NCBI GenBank assembly: GCA_002425405.1
Contig: DIME01000020.1
Span: 1-8,256, forward strand
Reading direction: 5' to 3'
Source of the DNA: Candidatus Accumulibacter vicinus
Lineage (GTDB): Bacteria; Pseudomonadota; Gammaproteobacteria; Burkholderiales; Rhodocyclaceae
DNA: 8,256 nt
Shown: piece by piece, positions 5,412-8,256 of the stretch
How positions within the stretch are numbered: the stretch's first letter is position 1
Layout of the letters: every line of letters begins with the position of its first letter
Position numbers and translations under genes: made by a program
The notes under the pieces: model-generated
Seen by the model: the letters and a program-made list of their open reading frames with translations, nothing else
The model's database searches: none
What the model was told of the DNA's origin: nothing

Positions 5412-6119
5412 ATGACCCCGCTTTTCGCCCGCCTGCGTCCCAAGCCTGGAATCGGCCCGGCGCTTTACTGTGCGTGGGCAATCGTCGCCATCGGCCTGTC
5501 GATTGTCCTGTCCGGCTTGTCGCCCGAGAGCGTCACTCGCCTGTTCGTAATCGCGCTTCTCCTGGGCGAACTGGCTTTTCTCCCGATGTTGGTCGACGCA
5601 CTCCCGGCGCTGGCATCCAGGACTCGATTCCTTGTCCTCGGTACTCTCCTGGCCGCTGCGGTGGAGGGCATGCACATGCTTTCTATGCCGGTCTTTCTGG
5701 CGCTGCGCATCGACCGGGAGACATCTTTCGGTGAGGGACTGGTCCGCTATGCGCTCGACCTGTTGTTCACCTTGCCTGCCTACCTGGTGATCTTCTCGCT
5801 GCTCTGGTTCTTCATCAACCGCTACCGCTATACCCTGTGGAACTACATTCTGGTCATGGGCCTGGCGCAGACGCTGGGCGACGGGGGTCTGTTCTTCTTC
5901 ATCGACGCTCCGGCCATGCTGTTCTTTCTCCCCTACCCGATGACCAACTACCACGCCATCAACGTGATTCCGTTTCTGGCGGTCCGCGATCACCTGCCGC
6001 CGGCGCGATCAGCAGGCGCTGGTCGCTACCTGGCGATTCCGGCCTTGATCGGCGCGTATCTGGTATGCGGGGCAATCATCAGGCTCGTCGGCAGGTCTCT
6101 TGGGTTTGCGGCAGATTGA
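5412..6119 (+). CDS. Multi-pass membrane protein of unknown function
   Basis: 235 aa. A strong ribosome site (GAGGAAGGAAA) directly precedes the ATG at 5412. About six hydrophobic segments are visible: residues ~15-35, 43-63, 73-100, 112-135, 143-175 (possibly two short helices) and 206-226. Charged or polar residues that could matter inside or near the membrane are Glu85-Gly-Met-His88 in segment 3, Asp116 in segment 4, and Asp157-Gly-Asp-Gly-Gly and Asp165 in segment 5. These may mark a binding or catalytic site but match no motif I recognise. The C-terminal half contains an amphipathic, aromatic-rich stretch (WFFINRYRYTLWNY, 132-145). It is divergent from the DUF3833/SDR operon and separated by ~320 bp, so co-regulation is possible but not shown. 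It is clearly a real inner-membrane protein; the function is unassigned. Confidence 0.85.
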   Translation: MTPLFARLRPKPGIGPALYCAWAIVAIGLSIVLSGLSPESVTRLFVIALLLGELAFLPMLVDALPALASRTRFLVLGTLLAAAVEGMHMLSMPVFLALRIDRETSFGEGLVRYALDLLFTLPAYLVIFSLLWFFINRYRYTLWNYILVMGLAQTLGDGGLFFFIDAPAMLFFLPYPMTNYHAINVIPFLAVRDHLPPARSAGAGRYLAIPALIGAYLVCGAIIRLVGRSLGFAAD

Positions 6120-6518
6120 CGCGCGATCCCGTGGCGTGTCCGGTCGCCTTGCAAGTGGCTGTCTCAGAGCCTTCAACAACAGTCTTCGCCCGCGTCCGGT
6201 GCCGCCCCGCCATCAAGCTGCTCGCCCAGCAGGCCAGCTCCGGAGCTACGAGGTAGCGAGCGTGCTATAGTATCTATGGACCTGCAGACAGACCTTTTGC
6301 CACGTTTCGTGGCATGTGAAACCAATGGCAGGGGCTTTGCTCCCTCCCGCATCATGGCGTATCGCCGATATCAGCGTTGCGTGTGCATCGCGTAAGAGTG
6401 CCTGTAGGTCCCTGGCGCTCCGACCAATGCGATTCATACGCCTCGCCGAGAAAGGCATCTGCCAGTAAGACCAAGCATGGACCACGGTTGTGGGAACCAG
6501 GATCGAAAGATCGAAACC
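6120..6518. other. Gene-free stretch before the PIN-domain toxin
   Basis: About 400 bp without a convincing gene; the short open frames lack ribosome sites and recognisable products. Three small hairpins are visible: GCTAC/GTAGC (6245-6257), TGCCACG/CGTGGCA around TTT (6298-6314), and an imperfect AGGGGC/GCTCCCT with TTT loop (~6331-6346). TATAGT at 6266-6271 looks like a -10 box but has no good -35. The stretch ~6193-6256 is G/C-rich at third positions in one frame (ARVRCRPAIKLLAQQASSGATR, ending TAG) and could be a gene remnant. No antitoxin-like ORF is found. Confidence 0.5.
6298..6314. repeat. Small perfect hairpin, 7-bp stem
   Basis: TGCCACG (6298-6304) and CGTGGCA (6308-6314) pair around a TTT loop, followed closely by a second, imperfect hairpin. 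No T-tract follows, so a terminator is not supported. It may be part of a structured leader or a small mobile-element end. Confidence 0.5.
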
Positions 6519-7076
6519 ATGAAACGCAAGGTCTACATCGAGACCTGCGTCATAAGCTATCTCACGGCGCGCCCGAGCAATGATTCGATCAAGTCGGCAT
6601 GCCAGCAGATCACCCGCCTGTGGTGGGATTCCGGGCGGACATCGTTCCTGGCCTTTATTTCACCTTACGTTGTGGAGGAAGCCAGCGCTGGCGACCCGCT
6701 TGCCGCCTTGGAGCGCATCGACGCCTTGCGCCCGATCCCGGTCTTGTCCATTGCACCGGAAATTCTCGCTCTTGCAGAATTCCTGTTGCTCGGTGGCGGT
6801 CTTCCGGCAAATGCCCGACTCGATGCCCTGCACATCGCCTGTGCGGCGTATCACGAAATGGATGTGCTGGTCACCTGGAATTGCAGTCATATCGCCAATC
6901 CGACCAAGCTACCCGTCATGCGCGGTTTGTGTGCTGCCAGGGGCTACAGCTTGCCGGAACTCGTCACACCCTTCAGGGCAATCGCTTACACAAATGGCAT
7001 GGGGTTTTCGCTCCCGTTCTGCGAGAAAGCACGCCGGATGAGGGACTCGCGGTACTCCGGATGGCGGTCGGCATGA
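6519..7076 (+). CDS. VapC-like PIN-domain toxin, C-terminus replaced by IS insertion
   Basis: The ATG at 6519 (MKRKVYIETCVISYLTARPS) matches the usual start of this PIN subfamily; an ATG at 6477 in frame would only add a non-conserved leader. The ribosome site is poor (GAAAG). PIN-domain RNases of type II toxin-antitoxin systems cleave RNA using a cluster of acidic residues. Visible candidates are Glu8 (YIET), Glu54 (VVEEASAGDP) and Asp102 (ARLDALHIA), with the subfamily motif VTWNCSHIAN at 118-127. Up to VTP (149-151) the protein looks full; relatives continue with only ~10 more residues. From residue 152 the frame runs into the ISAs1 element and adds 34 foreign residues, antisense to the transposase tail. 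The catalytic core is intact, so activity may or may not survive. A partner antitoxin is not visible upstream; a downstream one would lie beyond the IS. Confidence 0.8.
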   Translation: MKRKVYIETCVISYLTARPSNDSIKSACQQITRLWWDSGRTSFLAFISPYVVEEASAGDPLAALERIDALRPIPVLSIAPEILALAEFLLLGGGLPANARLDALHIACAAYHEMDVLVTWNCSHIANPTKLPVMRGLCAARGYSLPELVTPFRAIAYTNGMGFSLPFCEKARRMRDSRYSGWRSA

Positions 7077-8146
7077 ACGCGACGGCGGCGCAAACCCATT
7101 TTCACCTCTTCTTCTGGGCGCAAGGTCGCCAAGGCGAACTTGCGCAGGACGGAGAAATTCCGCGCGGCGTGACCTTTGCGGACACGGCAGTGATCCTCGC
7201 GGAAGACCACATCGAGGGTCCAGTGCAACCCGTTCTCGATGCCCCAGTGGTTGCGAGAGGCGTTGGCGAACCTCGCGACGGTCTGGACACCGCGGGAACC
7301 AATGGCATAATGATGCTCAACAGAAACGGTGTCGCCGATTTCTCGTATCGACTCGATCCTGCCGACCCCCCCGAGCTTCTTCCACGCTTCGCGCATCGGC
7401 TTGTCCATCCACGAAACGTCCGGGATCCAGGTGTAGCGGCGGGTGTCGATCCGGCCATGATCTTTTTCGATTTCCTCGAAACGCTGAACGTCCAGGCGTC
7501 CAAAACCCGCCTGATCGCCCTCCTCAAAAAACTCCCGAATGGCGGTGGCCAAGTTCTTCTGGTTGTCCTTGACCTGCAAGACGTAATCGCCTCCCTGGTC
7601 AACGATCTTCTCCGCGATCTCGGTTTGGCAACCGAGCGCATCCGTCGTGGCAATACACCCCTTTAAAATCAGCACATCCAGCAAGTTCTTGAGTCCCGCC
7701 AACTCGTGTCCCTTGCCGCAGGTTCCCTCCTGCGCCAGACATAGGCCACTTCCCACCGCATAGGCCGTCACCAAGTGCAGAAGCTCATTGCTTCCTTTCT
7801 TCCCCGATCCACGCAAGGTCTTCCCATCGAAAGCAACCACTCCCTCTACGACGCCGACCAACCCCGCGATCCACTGCCGAAACCGCTCCTCGAATACCTT
7901 CGCATCCAGCACCCGAAAGAGATCGCCAAACGTGTCGTGCGACGGGGTGCCTCCCTTCAGAGACCACCCGAATCGCTCCCGCAACCACTGTTGCCGATCC
8001 CGACACCAGTCCGCTACCTCCACCCAATTGTCGGCGCCACACAGGATCGCGCATAAAGCCATCACTACCATCTCCATCAAGACGTACCGCTTCGCCGGAC
8101 CTCGACGGCTATCCGGCAATCCCGAAAACGTTTCTACCAGAGTCAT
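6986..8146 (-). CDS. ISAs1-family DDE transposase
   Basis: 386 aa, typical of the family and uninterrupted. The start MTLVETFSGLPDSRRGPAKRY at 8146 is preceded by GGGAGGG about 7 nt upstream and matches the usual family N-terminus; in-frame ATGs at 8188 and 8182 give a non-conserved leader. Catalytic residues are in context: Asp107 (VVAFDGKTLRGS), Asp169 (IATTDALGCQ) and Glu304 (NHWGIENGLHWTLDV), followed by FREDHCRVRKGHAARNFSVLRKFAL. The N-terminal DDE-associated segment (residues 1-90, with ILCGADNWVEVADWC and GTPSHDTFG) is also present. It catalyses cut-and-paste or copy movement of its IS. All motifs are intact, so the element may be active. The stop codon is TAA (6988-6986), close to the inferred IS end, and the gene lies antisense to the toxin it interrupts. 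Confidence 0.96.
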   Translation of the reverse strand: MTLVETFSGLPDSRRGPAKRYVLMEMVVMALCAILCGADNWVEVADWCRDRQQWLRERFGWSLKGGTPSHDTFGDLFRVLDAKVFEERFRQWIAGLVGVVEGVVAFDGKTLRGSGKKGSNELLHLVTAYAVGSGLCLAQEGTCGKGHELAGLKNLLDVLILKGCIATTDALGCQTEIAEKIVDQGGDYVLQVKDNQKNLATAIREFFEEGDQAGFGRLDVQRFEEIEKDHGRIDTRRYTWIPDVSWMDKPMREAWKKLGGVGRIESIREIGDTVSVEHHYAIGSRGVQTVARFANASRNHWGIENGLHWTLDVVFREDHCRVRKGHAARNFSVLRKFALATLRPEEEVKMGLRRRRVHADRHPEYRESLIRRAFSQNGSENPMPFV

Positions 8147-8256
8147 CCGGCCACCCTCCCAAAAAGAGGAAGTAGACCCCATGGCCATTCCAAAATCAAT
8201 ATTTCATCATAGGTACAGGATAGATAGGTAGCGAGTAGGCTCTTTATGTGTTTCGG
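8147..8256. other. AT-richer upstream part of the IS
   Basis: This leader before the transposase is clearly richer in A/T than the rest of the window. On the - strand TATGAT (8211-8206) resembles a -10 box but no matching -35 is present at 16-18 nt. The terminal inverted repeat expected here was not found. Confidence 0.4.

Larger units (their letters stand above)
6974..8256 (-). mobile_element. ISAs1-family insertion sequence, right end not seen
   Basis: The element holds one transposase gene on the - strand. The left end is inferred at about 6974 (CAGGGCAATCGC), because the toxin protein stops matching its family just after codon 6969-6971 and the transposase stop is only 12 bp inside that point. 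No reverse complement of this end (TGTAAGCGATTGCCCTG) appears between 8147 and the window edge, so the other terminus is either beyond 8256 or diverged. No target-site duplication can be checked. Confidence 0.75.

Noticed and set aside
6599..7666. 355-aa open frame on the + strand
   Set aside because: It is a composite of an out-of-frame read of the PIN toxin and the antisense of the transposase; not a gene.
6251..8235. 10-bp direct repeat AGGTAGCGAG at 6251-6260 and 8226-8235, as an IS or composite-element boundary
   Set aside because: Ten-base repeats are expected many times by chance in 8 kb, and the left copy is far from the point where the toxin gene is interrupted.

Overview
The window is GC-rich (roughly two-thirds G+C by eye), with strong third-position G/C bias in its genes. 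It looks like chromosomal DNA of a proteobacterium. The gene families and codon style fit a betaproteobacterium of the Rhodocyclaceae / 'Candidatus Accumulibacter' type, but that is inference: there is no rRNA or other marker gene here. No tRNA, rRNA or CRISPR array was seen.

Layout on the + strand, left to right. (1) The C-terminal end of a formylglycine-generating-enzyme/sulfatase-modifying-factor family protein runs off the left edge; its stop codon is built into the first of two adjacent GC-rich hairpins. (2) A short spacer is followed by a 341-aa NHL-like beta-propeller protein with an odd basic, palindrome-containing insert between blades. (3) After it comes a ~40-codon stretch with nearly pure G/C third positions but no start codon, probably a gene remnant.

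On the - strand, 5158 down to 1785, lies a tightly packed operon: a near-consensus sigma-70 promoter, a 93-aa exported ORF (possibly an internally deleted chalcone-isomerase-like protein), a GPH-type MFS transporter, a DUF3833 lipoprotein, a short-chain dehydrogenase and a SnoaL/NTF2-like protein. Junctions are -2, TGATG, 4 nt and ATGA. From general knowledge, this set recurs in proteobacteria beside cyclopropane-fatty-acid-synthase-like methyltransferase, DUF1365, DUF2878 and FAD-oxidoreductase genes, in clusters linked to light/singlet-oxygen stress and unusual membrane lipids. The lipid-modifying core genes are not in this window. Two near-identical copies of a 13-bp palindrome (TTGTCC-N-GGACAA type) flank the promoter and look like operators of an unidentified regulator.

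To the right on the + strand are a 235-aa multi-pass membrane protein of unknown function, a ~400-bp gene-free stretch with small hairpins, and a VapC-type PIN-domain toxin whose C-terminus is cut by an ISAs1-family insertion sequence. The IS transposase is intact and on the - strand. The left IS end can be placed by reasoning near 6974; no matching right end is visible before the window stops. No antitoxin gene is visible.
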